Below, one piece after another: positions 50,327 through 58,442 of a DNA stretch of 64,000 nt. Both the position numbers and the translations under genes were made by a program. Each line of letters opens with the position of its first letter. The first letter of the stretch is position 1. The stretch comes from JAVBLP01 sp031553505. Lineage in GTDB: Bacteria > Elusimicrobiota > Endomicrobiia > Endomicrobiales > Endomicrobiaceae. The notes beneath the pieces are model-generated. The model saw only the letters and a list, made by a program, of their open reading frames with translations, ran no database searches and was not told the origin of the DNA. The stretch is taken from the NCBI GenBank assembly GCA_031553505.1, contig JAVBLP010000007.1, positions 1-64,000 of the forward strand, written 5' to 3'.

Positions 50327-50929
50327 ATGAAAAAAGTAGTCAGTTTGTTAGTAGCGGCAGTTTTCGTGGCAGGTATTTCGGCAATAGCATTTGCCCAGAG
50401 CAAAACTCCGGCATTTAAGCCTTTTGCGGTTTATGTCGAAAACAATTCGAAGGAAAACCATTTTGCACCTTCAGGGTGGATGGGCGATTACGGCGACATT
50501 AAAATCAATCTTGCAAGCACTGAAAAACCCAGAAGCGGCAATACTTGCATAAAGATTACCTACAGCGCGAAAATGACTCAGGGCGCAGGCTGGACAGGGA
50601 TTTACTGGCAGCAGCCGGCAAACAACTGGGGAGAAAAGAAAGGCGGCTATGATTTAACAGGTGCAACAAAACTTACTTTCTGGGCACGCGGAGCTAACGG
50701 CGGAGAAAAAATAGCCGAATTTAAAATGGGCGGAATTACCGGCGAATTCCCGGATTCAGATTCAGCTTCAGTAGGACCTATCGAACTTAAAAAAGAATGG
50801 CAGAAATATACAATAGATCTTAAAGATAAAGATCTTACGCACATAATCGGCGGTTTCTGCTGGGCAGCGTCAAAAGATGACAATCCTAGCGGATTTGTTA
50901 TTTATCTTGACGACGTAATTTACGAATAA
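50327..50929 (+). CDS. Secreted jelly-roll (CBM-like) protein, free form
   Basis: 200 residues: signal peptide to IAFA-QS, then one beta-rich module. Key segments are GWMGDYGDI, CIKITYSAK, GWTGIYWQQPANNWGE, LTFWARGANGGE and a final VIYLDDVIYE. The same module recurs in three following genes. The aromatic-rich face and the Y-L-D-D-V ending resemble galactose-binding-like carbohydrate-binding modules, but I cannot name a family. It starts 9 bases after the OmpA gene behind GGGGGAG. Confidence 0.7.
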   Translation: MKKVVSLLVAAVFVAGISAIAFAQSKTPAFKPFAVYVENNSKENHFAPSGWMGDYGDIKINLASTEKPRSGNTCIKITYSAKMTQGAGWTGIYWQQPANNWGEKKGGYDLTGATKLTFWARGANGGEKIAEFKMGGITGEFPDSDSASVGPIELKKEWQKYTIDLKDKDLTHIIGGFCWAASKDDNPSGFVIYLDDVIYE

Positions 50930-50942
50930 TTATATAATGTCT

Positions 50943-50969
50943 GCAGGGCGGGATAAAATTCCGCCCTGC
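50943..50969 (+). other. Intercistronic GC-rich hairpin
   Basis: GCAGGGCGG (50943-50951) and CCGCCCTGC (50961-50969), perfect 9-bp stem, directly before the ribosome site AGGA of the next gene and without a U-run. It may set differential expression of the abundant upstream protein. Confidence 0.55.
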
Positions 50970-50983
50970 GGCAGGATAAAAAA

Positions 50984-51637
50984 ATGAAAATTAATAAACT
51001 GTTTACATTGTTTTTAGCATTATCATTCGGCTTTATTTGTGCCTGCGCTTCAACAAGCGCCGGTAAAAATAAGTCCGACAGTTCTGCCGCGCAAGAGCTC
51101 ACCGCGCAGGAACGCGCCCATCTGGCGTTTTATATTTACGCGGATTATAAATCGGTTTTAAACCACTTTTATCCTTCAGGATGGATGGGTGACAGCAGGG
51201 ATTTGGCTTTTGACCAGGCTTGCAGAAAAGGCGTTTACGCGGGAAAAACCTGCATAAAAGTTACATATACCCCCAGAGGCACTAATAAGTGGTCTGGCGT
51301 TTACTGGCAGCAGCCGGCAAACAACTGGGGAGATAAACAGGGCGGTTATAATCTCAGCAAAGCCACATATTTAACTTTCTGGATGAAAGGCGAAACGGGA
51401 AATGAAACTCTTGCTGAAATAAAAATCGGCGGGCAAACAGGGGAATTTCCGGATTCTTCGGTGTCTGTTATGAAAAATGTCAAACTTACAAAAGAATGGA
51501 AGCTTTACTGGATAGATTTAAAGAAAAAAGATATGTCTTATATTTCGGGTGGTTTTGCGTTCGTAGTTAATAAAAAGGATAATCCGAACGGCTGTACATT
51601 TTACATAGATGAAGTAAGATATGAGATGAATAAATGA
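50984..51637 (+). CDS. Jelly-roll (CBM-like) lipoprotein
   Basis: 217 residues. The signal ends ICAC, a lipobox, followed by a Ser/Ala/Lys linker. The module repeats the hallmarks of the preceding protein: SGWMGDSRDL, CIKVTYTPR, GVYWQQPANNWGD, LTFWMKGETGNE, GEFPDSS and a final FYIDEVRYE. It is therefore a lipid-anchored version of the same domain. Its stop overlaps the next ATG. Confidence 0.72.
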   Translation: MKINKLFTLFLALSFGFICACASTSAGKNKSDSSAAQELTAQERAHLAFYIYADYKSVLNHFYPSGWMGDSRDLAFDQACRKGVYAGKTCIKVTYTPRGTNKWSGVYWQQPANNWGDKQGGYNLSKATYLTFWMKGETGNETLAEIKIGGQTGEFPDSSVSVMKNVKLTKEWKLYWIDLKKKDMSYISGGFAFVVNKKDNPNGCTFYIDEVRYEMNK

Positions 51638-52284
51638 AAAAAATAATACTTTTTATTATCCCTGTGCTGTTTACGTTTGCGGGTTGTGACAGCAACCCCA
51701 TAGGAGCTCTGATTTATCCGGACGTAAATAACTCTACTACTTGGGCTAAAGAATGGGTTTTGTATGACGATGATGTTAAAACACGAGGTTCTTTTGATTT
51801 TCCTACATATACGGATTATTGGGCGACAAGACCAAGCCAGCTTACATTGGAGTATGACAAAACGGCGCATACCGGCAGAAGATGCATTTTAATAAGCTGG
51901 GACGGCAGCCCAAGCGACGCTTATGACGGTCAGGCGTTTAACCAGGTCGGCTATGTTGGTTTTGGCTTACAGTCTGCAAACCCTGTTGCAGGCATAGATA
52001 TTTCTCCCGGAAATTATAGAAAACTTAAATTTTGGGCAAAAGGAAGTTTAAATTCCGGAGTTGTTTTAAGAGTTGAAACGGAAGGCGCTACCGAATATGA
52101 TGCCGGTGGAACTCCTGGAGTATGGGAAGGAGTAGTAAGCAATTCCTGGCAGGAATATGAGGTAACTTTAAAACAACTTTCAGCTGTTAAGGATATGTTC
52201 AGGGTTATATTAAAAAATACAAACGATCCGAACCAAAGTAACGGCGGAACGGTGTATATAGATGATGTAAGGTTTACACAATGA
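51634..52284 (+). CDS. Diverged jelly-roll lipoprotein
   Basis: 216 residues. The lipobox is FAGC, with CDSNPIGALIYPD after it. The fold signature is weaker but visible: RRCILISWDG, YRKLKFWAKGSLNSG, NSWQEYEVTLKQ and final GTVYIDDVRF. It lacks the YWQQPANNW strand, so its ligand probably differs. Four-base overlaps join it to both neighbours. Confidence 0.65.
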   Translation: MKKIILFIIPVLFTFAGCDSNPIGALIYPDVNNSTTWAKEWVLYDDDVKTRGSFDFPTYTDYWATRPSQLTLEYDKTAHTGRRCILISWDGSPSDAYDGQAFNQVGYVGFGLQSANPVAGIDISPGNYRKLKFWAKGSLNSGVVLRVETEGATEYDAGGTPGVWEGVVSNSWQEYEVTLKQLSAVKDMFRVILKNTNDPNQSNGGTVYIDDVRFTQ

Positions 52285-52766
52285 AAAAAATACTATTTAT
52301 TTTAATCATTGCAGCACTTTTTATTAATTCTTCCGCATACGCGGAACAGATTTCGCTTGATTTTTCAGCAAGAAAGCCGTTTAACGCCGCGGTCCGTTCG
52401 GCTTTGATGCCCGGATGGGGACAAGGTTGGAACGAACAGCCGACAAAAGGCTGGATAACATTTGGCGTTTTTGCCGTGTCTGTTGCGGGAGCTTTTTATT
52501 TTAACAGCGAATCTGAAAAAAAGTATGAAAAATACCAAGATCAGGGTTTGATTAACGGGGATTATTACAACGATTATGAATCTAACCGCACTACATCGCA
52601 GGTTTTTACTTTTGTTGCAATCGGAACATGGCTGTATGGCGTAATAGACGCGTATTTTACGTGTAAGAGCCAAAACTCTTACCCAAAAACATCTTCGGTT
52701 CAATTTTTCTACGATCAAAAAAATGACGGATTGTACTTAAGCTACAGCAAGAAAATCGCAATATAA
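52281..52766 (+). CDS. DUF5683-like membrane protein
   Basis: 161 residues. Signal peptide or first helix, then AAVRSALMPGWGQGWNEQPTKG, the hallmark of the DUF5683 group, followed by two membrane helices (GWITFGVFAVSVAGAFYF and FTFVAIGTWLYGVIDAYF). Function unknown. In the middle of the surface-module operon it may help assembly or export, but this is a guess. Confidence 0.7.
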   Translation: MKKILFILIIAALFINSSAYAEQISLDFSARKPFNAAVRSALMPGWGQGWNEQPTKGWITFGVFAVSVAGAFYFNSESEKKYEKYQDQGLINGDYYNDYESNRTTSQVFTFVAIGTWLYGVIDAYFTCKSQNSYPKTSSVQFFYDQKNDGLYLSYSKKIAI

Positions 52767-52803
52767 ATCCGCTCTGTATAATTATTATTGAGGGAGCAAA
52801 AAG

Positions 52804-53640
52804 ATGGATAACAAAAGGATAACTATAATACTTTCCATTTTATTAATAGTTATCATAATTTTATTGTTGTTAAAATCCTGCGGGGTTTTACCGCATCCGA
52901 TGTCGCACGACCAGGAACAGCCGGTTTATCAGCAGGAAGTTTTAATGACTGAAGTGGACGCTGACAGCGGCACAGTTGTAGCGGTTGTTGTTGAAGAAAA
53001 GAAAGAAGAGCCGAAACCTAAAGTTACGGCGCCTAAAAAAGCAACCTCTAAAATTGAGCTTCCAAAACCTGCGGTGCAAAAGCCTAAAGCTGTTACAAAA
53101 GCGCCGTCATATACAAATAAATCGGGTTTTAAACCATTTTATATTTACACTGAAGTCGGCAGCAAAGACAACCATTATTCCCCTTACGGTTTGATGGGGG
53201 ATATACGTTCAATTTCCATAGACCAGGGCTGCCAGACAAATCCCCATTCGGGTAAATCTTGCATAAAAGTAACGTATGCACCTACTGCGGGTATAGGCTG
53301 GGCAGGTTTGTACTGGACAGAGCCGGCAAATAACTGGGGAGATAAAGGTTACGGTTTTAATCTCACCGGCGCGGAAAGGATTTCTTTCTGGGCAAGAGGC
53401 GAAGAAGGCGGGGAGATAATAAATAATTTTATAATGGGCGGAATACAGGGTAAAGCCAGCGAAGACTCAGATTCCAGAGCGATAGGTCCGGTAGAGCTTT
53501 CGCAGGAATGGCAGCAGTACATTATATATATCGAAGATGCCGATTTAACAAATATAATCGGCGGTTTCTGCGCCACGATAACAAAGATGAATAACCCCAA
53601 TGGAGCGGTTATTTATCTTGACGATATAGTTTACGAATAA
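52804..53640 (+). CDS. Membrane-anchored jelly-roll protein with Pro/Lys linker
   Basis: 278 residues. A short cytoplasmic start and one helix (residues about 6-25) anchor it in the inner membrane. Residues about 60-102 are rich in Pro, Lys and Glu (EEPKPKVTAPKK, LPKPAVQKPK), like the periplasm-spanning stretch of TonB. The C-terminal 170 residues are the same module as 50327-50929: CIKVTYAPT, GLYWTEPANNWGD, ISFWARGEEGGE and VIYLDDIVYE. It would display the module in the periplasm on a stalk. Confidence 0.72.
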   Translation: MDNKRITIILSILLIVIIILLLLKSCGVLPHPMSHDQEQPVYQQEVLMTEVDADSGTVVAVVVEEKKEEPKPKVTAPKKATSKIELPKPAVQKPKAVTKAPSYTNKSGFKPFYIYTEVGSKDNHYSPYGLMGDIRSISIDQGCQTNPHSGKSCIKVTYAPTAGIGWAGLYWTEPANNWGDKGYGFNLTGAERISFWARGEEGGEIINNFIMGGIQGKASEDSDSRAIGPVELSQEWQQYIIYIEDADLTNIIGGFCATITKMNNPNGAVIYLDDIVYE

Positions 53641-53674
53641 ATTTTGCTTCACGGGTTTGATAACAGGAGAGAGT

Positions 53675-54817
53675 ATGAAGAAAGCAGTTTTATTATCATC
53701 TGCGCTTTTAATAGGGTTGTGCATAGCTGTGGCGTGCGCGCCCGAAAAAAAAGGCAAACTTGACCAGAATACTCTTACCGTAAAAATTGAACCTCCTAAA
53801 ATCGGGCAGGTTGCAAATGAGGCGAGCGTACAAATCAGCGCTATTTTAGTTAATGCCAAAGGCGAAGCCCAGGATGTTGACGTAATATGGAGTTTAAGCG
53901 ATAATTCTTTAGGGAATTTATCATCTAATACTTCAAAGACAGTAACTTTTACGGCGGCGGCGGCTCCAGTAACCGGACAAGGCGTCATTACGGTTGACTG
54001 CGGAGGCATCAAAAAAACCGCGAATTTTTCCGTAGGTACTGCGACAGTTGACGAAATATATGTTACCGCTTCAAAAACATCATTACAATACGGTGCCGAG
54101 TCAAATCTTACGGCGGTTGCTAGAGCGGGCGGCGTACCCGTGGCAGACCAGCCTGAAATTACTTGGTCATGCTCACCCGCAAATTTGGGTACTTTATCAG
54201 CAACGACAGGCGCAAATGTTACTTTTACCGCCAATAACAGCAATAATCCCGGCAGTGTCGTTGTTAAAGCCAGCGCGCTTGGTTTAGACCGGAGCGTAAC
54301 TATTTTGGTAGGAAGCACTGAAACTGTTAAGCGTTTTGTCTACAGCGATGCAGGGCTTGGGCCTAATATAAACTCTCAATACACTATATATGGCGACTGG
54401 CAATGGTTTCCTAATAATATCAACAGTTCATCATTTACAATTGCTGACGTGTCCGGCTGTCCAGCAGATCCCCGTGTTGCACATCAGTTAAATTATATTC
54501 AGGGGACTTTAGGCGATGACCCTTACGCCGGGCTTGCCTTTAAGTTTAGCACTGCGCAGGATTTAACGGAATACACAAAGCTCAAATTCTCGGTTAGAGG
54601 AGTAAACGGCGGAGAACGCTTCAGAGTTGAATTCCCGGATGCCGCTAATTATACTGATTATACTGCTTCTTCCAGTTGGGAAGAAAAAACGATAGATATA
54701 AGGCCTATTATCAGATATAGTGTCAATACGCCGATTAATTTTGTTTTTAAACGCTCCATAACAGGTGGAAACGCTTCAATACAAATTGACTATATTTACT
54801 TTGAAACAGAAAATTAA
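53675..54817 (+). CDS. Lipoprotein with two Ig-like domains and a jelly-roll module
   Basis: 380 residues. Lipobox AVAC, then two bacterial Ig-like domains in tandem (about 25-120 and 122-208). Each contains a W-S-x4-5-L-G-x-L-S motif (IWSLSDNSLGNLS, then ITWSCSPANLGTLS) as in Big-type adhesin domains. The last 160 residues are a diverged module (LKFSVRGVNGGERFRVEF ... IQIDYIYFE). Surface or periplasmic glycan contact is likely. Start at 53675 behind AGGAGAGAG; an ATG at 53657 in frame is not preceded by a site. Last gene before a terminator. Confidence 0.7.
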   Translation: MKKAVLLSSALLIGLCIAVACAPEKKGKLDQNTLTVKIEPPKIGQVANEASVQISAILVNAKGEAQDVDVIWSLSDNSLGNLSSNTSKTVTFTAAAAPVTGQGVITVDCGGIKKTANFSVGTATVDEIYVTASKTSLQYGAESNLTAVARAGGVPVADQPEITWSCSPANLGTLSATTGANVTFTANNSNNPGSVVVKASALGLDRSVTILVGSTETVKRFVYSDAGLGPNINSQYTIYGDWQWFPNNINSSSFTIADVSGCPADPRVAHQLNYIQGTLGDDPYAGLAFKFSTAQDLTEYTKLKFSVRGVNGGERFRVEFPDAANYTDYTASSSWEEKTIDIRPIIRYSVNTPINFVFKRSITGGNASIQIDYIYFETEN

Positions 54818-54831
54818 AAATAAGATTACGC

Positions 54832-54867
54832 AAAAGCGGCATGGCTATTGCCATGCCGCTTTTTTTT
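54832..54867 (+). terminator. Rho-independent terminator of the surface-module operon
   Basis: Perfect 14-bp stem AAAAGCGGCATGGC (54832-54845) / 54850-54863, loop TATT, and a run of T. It closes the 47510-54817 transcription unit. Confidence 0.92.
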
Positions 54868-54923
54868 ATTTTTTATCTAGGAAATTGTGAAAAAAATAAA
54901 AATAATTTTTGAAAATTTATACT

Positions 54924-54951
54924 TTTCAAAAAATTTATTATATGGTATACT
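54924..54951 (+). promoter_or_regulatory. Extended -10 promoter for the alpha/alpha-toroid enzyme
   Basis: TGGTATACT gives an extended -10 (TATACT at 54946-54951). The -35 is weak (TTTTCA around 54923-54928). A 70-base AT-rich leader follows. Confidence 0.55.
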
Positions 54952-55022
54952 TCTGATGTATTTTCAATAAGTTTTTAAAATACTGTTTGTAAAAATTTGG
55001 CAACTAACGAGAAGATTACAGT

Positions 55023-56486
55023 ATGAAAATAAATTTAAAATACGCGCTTACAACACTAATTCTGCCCTTTTTGATCTCTTCCGCTTACGCAGGAGATGTC
55101 GTCAATAAAAAGTACCGCGAGCAGTTCCTTTCGCAGGACGCAAACAAAGATTATTACAAAACCCAGGTTAACGTTGCCGCATTTTTTGACAGGCAGACTT
55201 CAGGCGTTAACGGGCTGGTGGAAAGCTTCAGGGGCACGTCTATATACAGCTATGATATTTTTAACAGGGCTTTTATATACGGTCGCGGCGGCGCGCTTGA
55301 CGCTCAGTCTTTTACTTATGACGGCGCGATAGCCGCGCTTGCTTATTTAGTTTGTGACCAGCCAAAAAAAGCATCCGATATTTTAAGGGTGTATAAGAAA
55401 GAATTTTACTGCATAAAAAATGATAATTACGGACTTTTCAACAGCTATAAAACCGACAAAGAGATGACTAAGTGGGGGCTTTCGATAGGCATAGACGGCG
55501 ACAGAATGCATGTCGGGCCGACTATCTGGGTTGCCGTTGCGGCGCTTCAATATACCGCACTCACGGGAAAACTTGAATTTCTGCCTTTTGTGATAGATAT
55601 ATGCAAATGGGTAGAGGCTTTGCCTCATGATACTTTAAAAGGCGGGCAAAGAGGCGCGGTTTCGATGGGTTTTGGCTGGGGGCCGGACTGGTCAAAAGTT
55701 TATTCTACCGAAAACATAGTAGACCACTACGCATTACTTAAAATGTTAAATGAGATCTATGAACTTAAAAATCCGTCCGTAAAACAAATATTTGAAGAAA
55801 AAGAGTACTCCGCGGCGGATATAAAAAAAGAGATGTTTGCTATCGAAAGATGGATGATGGAAGTTGTTTATGACAAAGATAAAAAAACATTTAATATGGG
55901 CGCGAATGAAAACGGCGTTGATAAGGTTGACGCTTTGGATACGGTTTCCTGGACAATACCGGCGTTAACTCCTAAACGCCTTACGGAAATGGGCGTTGAC
56001 CCGTATCATTTAATGCAGTTTGCCGACGACCAGTATCTTGTTGAAGATAAAATGGAAGGCGAAGTAATAATAAAAGGCTACGATTTTACCAATAAAGCCG
56101 GAAGGCGTAAAGACTATCAGATGGTATGGTTTGAAGGTACGGGATTCCATATAGTCGCAATGCAGGTGATGACAAAATTCGCGCAGGAAAATAATTATGT
56201 TAAGCGCGCGGATTACTTTAGGCAAAAATCCGCATATTTTTTGCACGAAATGAAAAAAGCTTCGGATTTATGCAATATGATTGACGGTGCCTTGTCGTAC
56301 ACTTCAAAAAAACCCGGTGAAAAAGAGATAATAACGACTTTTTATTATGAGTGGGAAATACCCAGAGGAAGAAAAGGGCAGTGGGTTTCATCGGCATCTT
56401 CAACAGGCTGGTATATGATAGCTTTATCTGCTTTTGATCCGCTTGGCTTTGATAAAAAGAACGTCAATTATAAGCTGTTTAAGTAA
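55023..56486 (+). CDS. Secreted protein, probable (alpha/alpha) toroid glycoside hydrolase
   Basis: 487 residues, signal peptide to SAYA-GD. The body is mostly helical with aromatic and acidic loops, including SFTYDGAIAALAYL, DGDRMHVGPTIWVAVAALQY, GFGWGPDWS, DALDTVSWTIPAL and VWFEGTGFHIVAMQVM. This is the look of (alpha/alpha)6 or 7 toroid enzymes (GH8, GH144, glucoamylase-like and others). I cannot assign a family or catalytic pair. It is monocistronic between a terminator and the rib promoter and may process the glycan served by the neighbouring locus. Confidence 0.6.
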   Translation: MKINLKYALTTLILPFLISSAYAGDVVNKKYREQFLSQDANKDYYKTQVNVAAFFDRQTSGVNGLVESFRGTSIYSYDIFNRAFIYGRGGALDAQSFTYDGAIAALAYLVCDQPKKASDILRVYKKEFYCIKNDNYGLFNSYKTDKEMTKWGLSIGIDGDRMHVGPTIWVAVAALQYTALTGKLEFLPFVIDICKWVEALPHDTLKGGQRGAVSMGFGWGPDWSKVYSTENIVDHYALLKMLNEIYELKNPSVKQIFEEKEYSAADIKKEMFAIERWMMEVVYDKDKKTFNMGANENGVDKVDALDTVSWTIPALTPKRLTEMGVDPYHLMQFADDQYLVEDKMEGEVIIKGYDFTNKAGRRKDYQMVWFEGTGFHIVAMQVMTKFAQENNYVKRADYFRQKSAYFLHEMKKASDLCNMIDGALSYTSKKPGEKEIITTFYYEWEIPRGRKGQWVSSASSTGWYMIALSAFDPLGFDKKNVNYKLFK

Positions 56487-56491
56487 AAGCC

Positions 56492-56520
56492 TTGACAATA
56501 ACAGGGAAAAGTGCTCTAAT
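56492..56520 (+). promoter_or_regulatory. rib operon promoter
   Basis: TTGACA (56492-56497), 17-bp spacer, TCTAAT (56515-56520). The start point would fall at the first base of the riboswitch. The overlapping TATAAT at 56520-56525 is too far from the -35. Confidence 0.7.
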
Positions 56521-56528
56521 ATAATCAG

Positions 56529-56692
56529 TCTTCGGGGAAGGTGAAAGGGTTTAGATAAGAAGGTCTTGGCCCTCAGTCCTTACCGGCAGTGAAGAGAATA
56601 AAGTTCTCAAAGCCTGCGACTCAGCTAGTATACGGCTGACTGAATCCGTGAGAATCGGATGCCGACGGTAAAGTCCGGATGGAAGAAGAGAT
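56529..56692 (+). ncRNA. FMN riboswitch (RFN element)
   Basis: RFN hallmarks in order: TCTTCGGGG (56529-56537), AGGTGAAAGGG, ACCGGCAGT (56582-56590), GCCTGCGACTC (56612-56622), CTGAATCCGTGAGAATCGG with GCCGACGGT (56661-56669), and AGTCCGGATGGAAGAAGA pairing back to the start. The second stem is longer than usual, with about 30 extra bases between GGG and CCC. It senses FMN and controls ribD-ribE-ribBA-ribH. Confidence 0.95.
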
Positions 56693-56711
56693 AAAATAGT
56701 TTTATTTTTGG

Positions 56712-56745
56712 CCCCGAAGTTATTATTTAACTTCAGGGTTTTTTT
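56712..56745 (+). terminator. Riboswitch expression platform terminator
   Basis: CCC-C-GAAGTTA (56712-56722) pairs with TAACTTC-A-GGG (56728-56738), one C-A mismatch, then seven T. The 3' arm AGGG is also the only ribosome-binding-like sequence before the ribD ATG, so the folded hairpin would both stop transcription and hide the ribosome site. Confidence 0.88.
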
Positions 56746-56749
56746 ATTT

Positions 56750-57808
56750 ATGAACAAAAAATATATGAAAACCGCGATAGCGCTGGCCAAAAACGGAGAA
56801 GGCAGAGTTTATCCTAACCCGATGGTCGGATGCGTTATAGTTAAAAACGATAAGATTGCAGGAAGAGGCTGGCATAAATTTTTTGGCGCAAAGCACGCCG
56901 AAGCGGACGCTTTGGAAGATGCTGGAAGAAAAGCCCGCGGGGCGGATTTATACGTAACGCTTGAACCATGTAACAGCCACGGGAAACGCCCGCCGTGCAC
57001 AAAAGCGATTATTGAAGCCGGAATAAAAAGGGTTTTTGTTGCGGCAAAAGACCCCGGGGTATCAAAAAGCAGGGAAGTTTTAGAAAAAAACGGAGTTGCA
57101 GTTCATTACGGCATTTTAAAAAAAGAAGCGCAGTATCTTATAAAAGATTATTTACGCCACCTTAAAACCAAACCGCAGGTAACCGTCAAAGCCGCTATGA
57201 CTTTAGACGGGAAAATAGCTACTTCCAAATATGATTCAAAATGGATAACATCTGAAAAATCAAGAAGTTTTACGCATGCTTTAAGAAGCCGCTATGACGC
57301 GGTTCTTGTAGGCGCTAATACCGCTTTGAAAGATAATCCTTATCTCACGGCGCACGCTAAAGGTAAAAACCCCGTCCGGATTGTTATCGATTCCAAGTTG
57401 AAACTTCCGCCTAAAGCGCATCTGCTTGACGGCTTTGTTCCTACGGTTGTTATATATGATGAAAAAACTGCAATTCCGAAACATTTTAAAAAGGAATACG
57501 TTGTTCTTGCGCCTGTTAATATTGCAAAAGCAAAAAAAGATTTTAAAGTTATTATCGGTAAGTTAGATGACCTGTCATTGAAAAAGATATTAATAGAAGG
57601 CGGCGGGAATGTTATTTCTTCCGCTTTGTTTTCCGGAGTTGTGGATGATATATGTGTGTTCATAGCCCCTAAAATAATCGGCGGCAGCAATGCAGTGTCA
57701 GTTGTAGGCGGAAAAGGAGTTGAAAAAATTTCGGACGCTTTAAAAGTTAAAGATATGAAAGTTAAAAAAATAGGCGCTGATTTGCTGGTTACGGGTAAAA
57801 TAAGGTAA
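56750..57808 (+). CDS. ribD: Bifunctional riboflavin deaminase-reductase
   Basis: Deaminates and reduces the pyrimidine intermediate of riboflavin synthesis. N-terminal deaminase: YPNPMVGCVIV, zinc ligands in HAEADAL and EPCNSHGKRPPCTKA. C-terminal reductase: TVKAAMTLDGKIA, SRYDAVLVGANTAL, IEGGGNVISSAL. 352 residues. ATG 56750 sits only five bases after the terminator T-run; MKTAIALAK 15 bases later is an alternative. Confidence 0.96.
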   Translation: MNKKYMKTAIALAKNGEGRVYPNPMVGCVIVKNDKIAGRGWHKFFGAKHAEADALEDAGRKARGADLYVTLEPCNSHGKRPPCTKAIIEAGIKRVFVAAKDPGVSKSREVLEKNGVAVHYGILKKEAQYLIKDYLRHLKTKPQVTVKAAMTLDGKIATSKYDSKWITSEKSRSFTHALRSRYDAVLVGANTALKDNPYLTAHAKGKNPVRIVIDSKLKLPPKAHLLDGFVPTVVIYDEKTAIPKHFKKEYVVLAPVNIAKAKKDFKVIIGKLDDLSLKKILIEGGGNVISSALFSGVVDDICVFIAPKIIGGSNAVSVVGGKGVEKISDALKVKDMKVKKIGADLLVTGKIR

Positions 57809-57823
57809 AAACAGGGAAAAATA

Positions 57824-58441
57824 ATGTTTACAGGGTTAATTGAAGATATCGGTACTATAAAAAAAATAGACAGCTCAAAGCTTTCTATTGAAACAAGTCT
57901 TAAGGATATTAAAATCGGAGACAGCATTGCCGTTAACGGCGTATGTTTAACCGCAGTTTCGCTGGACGGCGGAGGTTTTACGGCGGATTACAGCCCTCAG
58001 ACTGATAAGGTTACTACTTTGTCATCGCTTAAATCCGGTTCTAAAGTGAATTTAGAAAGGGCTTTGCAGCTTTCTTCAAGGCTTGGCGGGCATATTGTCA
58101 GCGGTCACGTTGACGGGATCGCAAAAATCAAAAAAATAGAAAAGAAAGGCAGTTTTTTTCATATATCTTTTTTTTGCGCTAAAGAAATACTGCATTATTG
58201 CGTAAATAAAGGCTCCGTTGCAATTGACGGGATAAGTTTGACTATAGCCGATGTTTTTAATGACGGTTTTGACGTTTTTATAATACCTGAAACTATTAAC
58301 AACACAATACTTAAATTTAAAAAAGCAGGCGATGAGGTTAATATTGAAACTGATATTCTCGGCAAGTACGTTGAAAAATTTACGGGTAAAAAAGATAACG
58401 CAATAACATTAGATATGCTTAAAGGAAACGGGTTTATTTGA
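57824..58441 (+). CDS. ribE: Riboflavin synthase alpha chain
   Basis: Dismutates two lumazines to riboflavin. Two similar barrels: MFTGLIEDIGTI with VNGVCLTA, and GGHIVSGHVDGIAKI with DGISLTIA in the second half. 205 residues. The start follows an AGGGAAAA site 15 bases after ribD, and the stop is one base before ribBA. Confidence 0.95.
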   Translation: MFTGLIEDIGTIKKIDSSKLSIETSLKDIKIGDSIAVNGVCLTAVSLDGGGFTADYSPQTDKVTTLSSLKSGSKVNLERALQLSSRLGGHIVSGHVDGIAKIKKIEKKGSFFHISFFCAKEILHYCVNKGSVAIDGISLTIADVFNDGFDVFIIPETINNTILKFKKAGDEVNIETDILGKYVEKFTGKKDNAITLDMLKGNGFI

Positions 58442-58442
58442 A

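Noticed and set aside
50907..50938. TTGACG ... TATAAT as a promoter before 50984
   Set aside because: The TTGACG is part of the coding LDD motif repeated in paralogues and the spacing to TATAAT is 20 bases.
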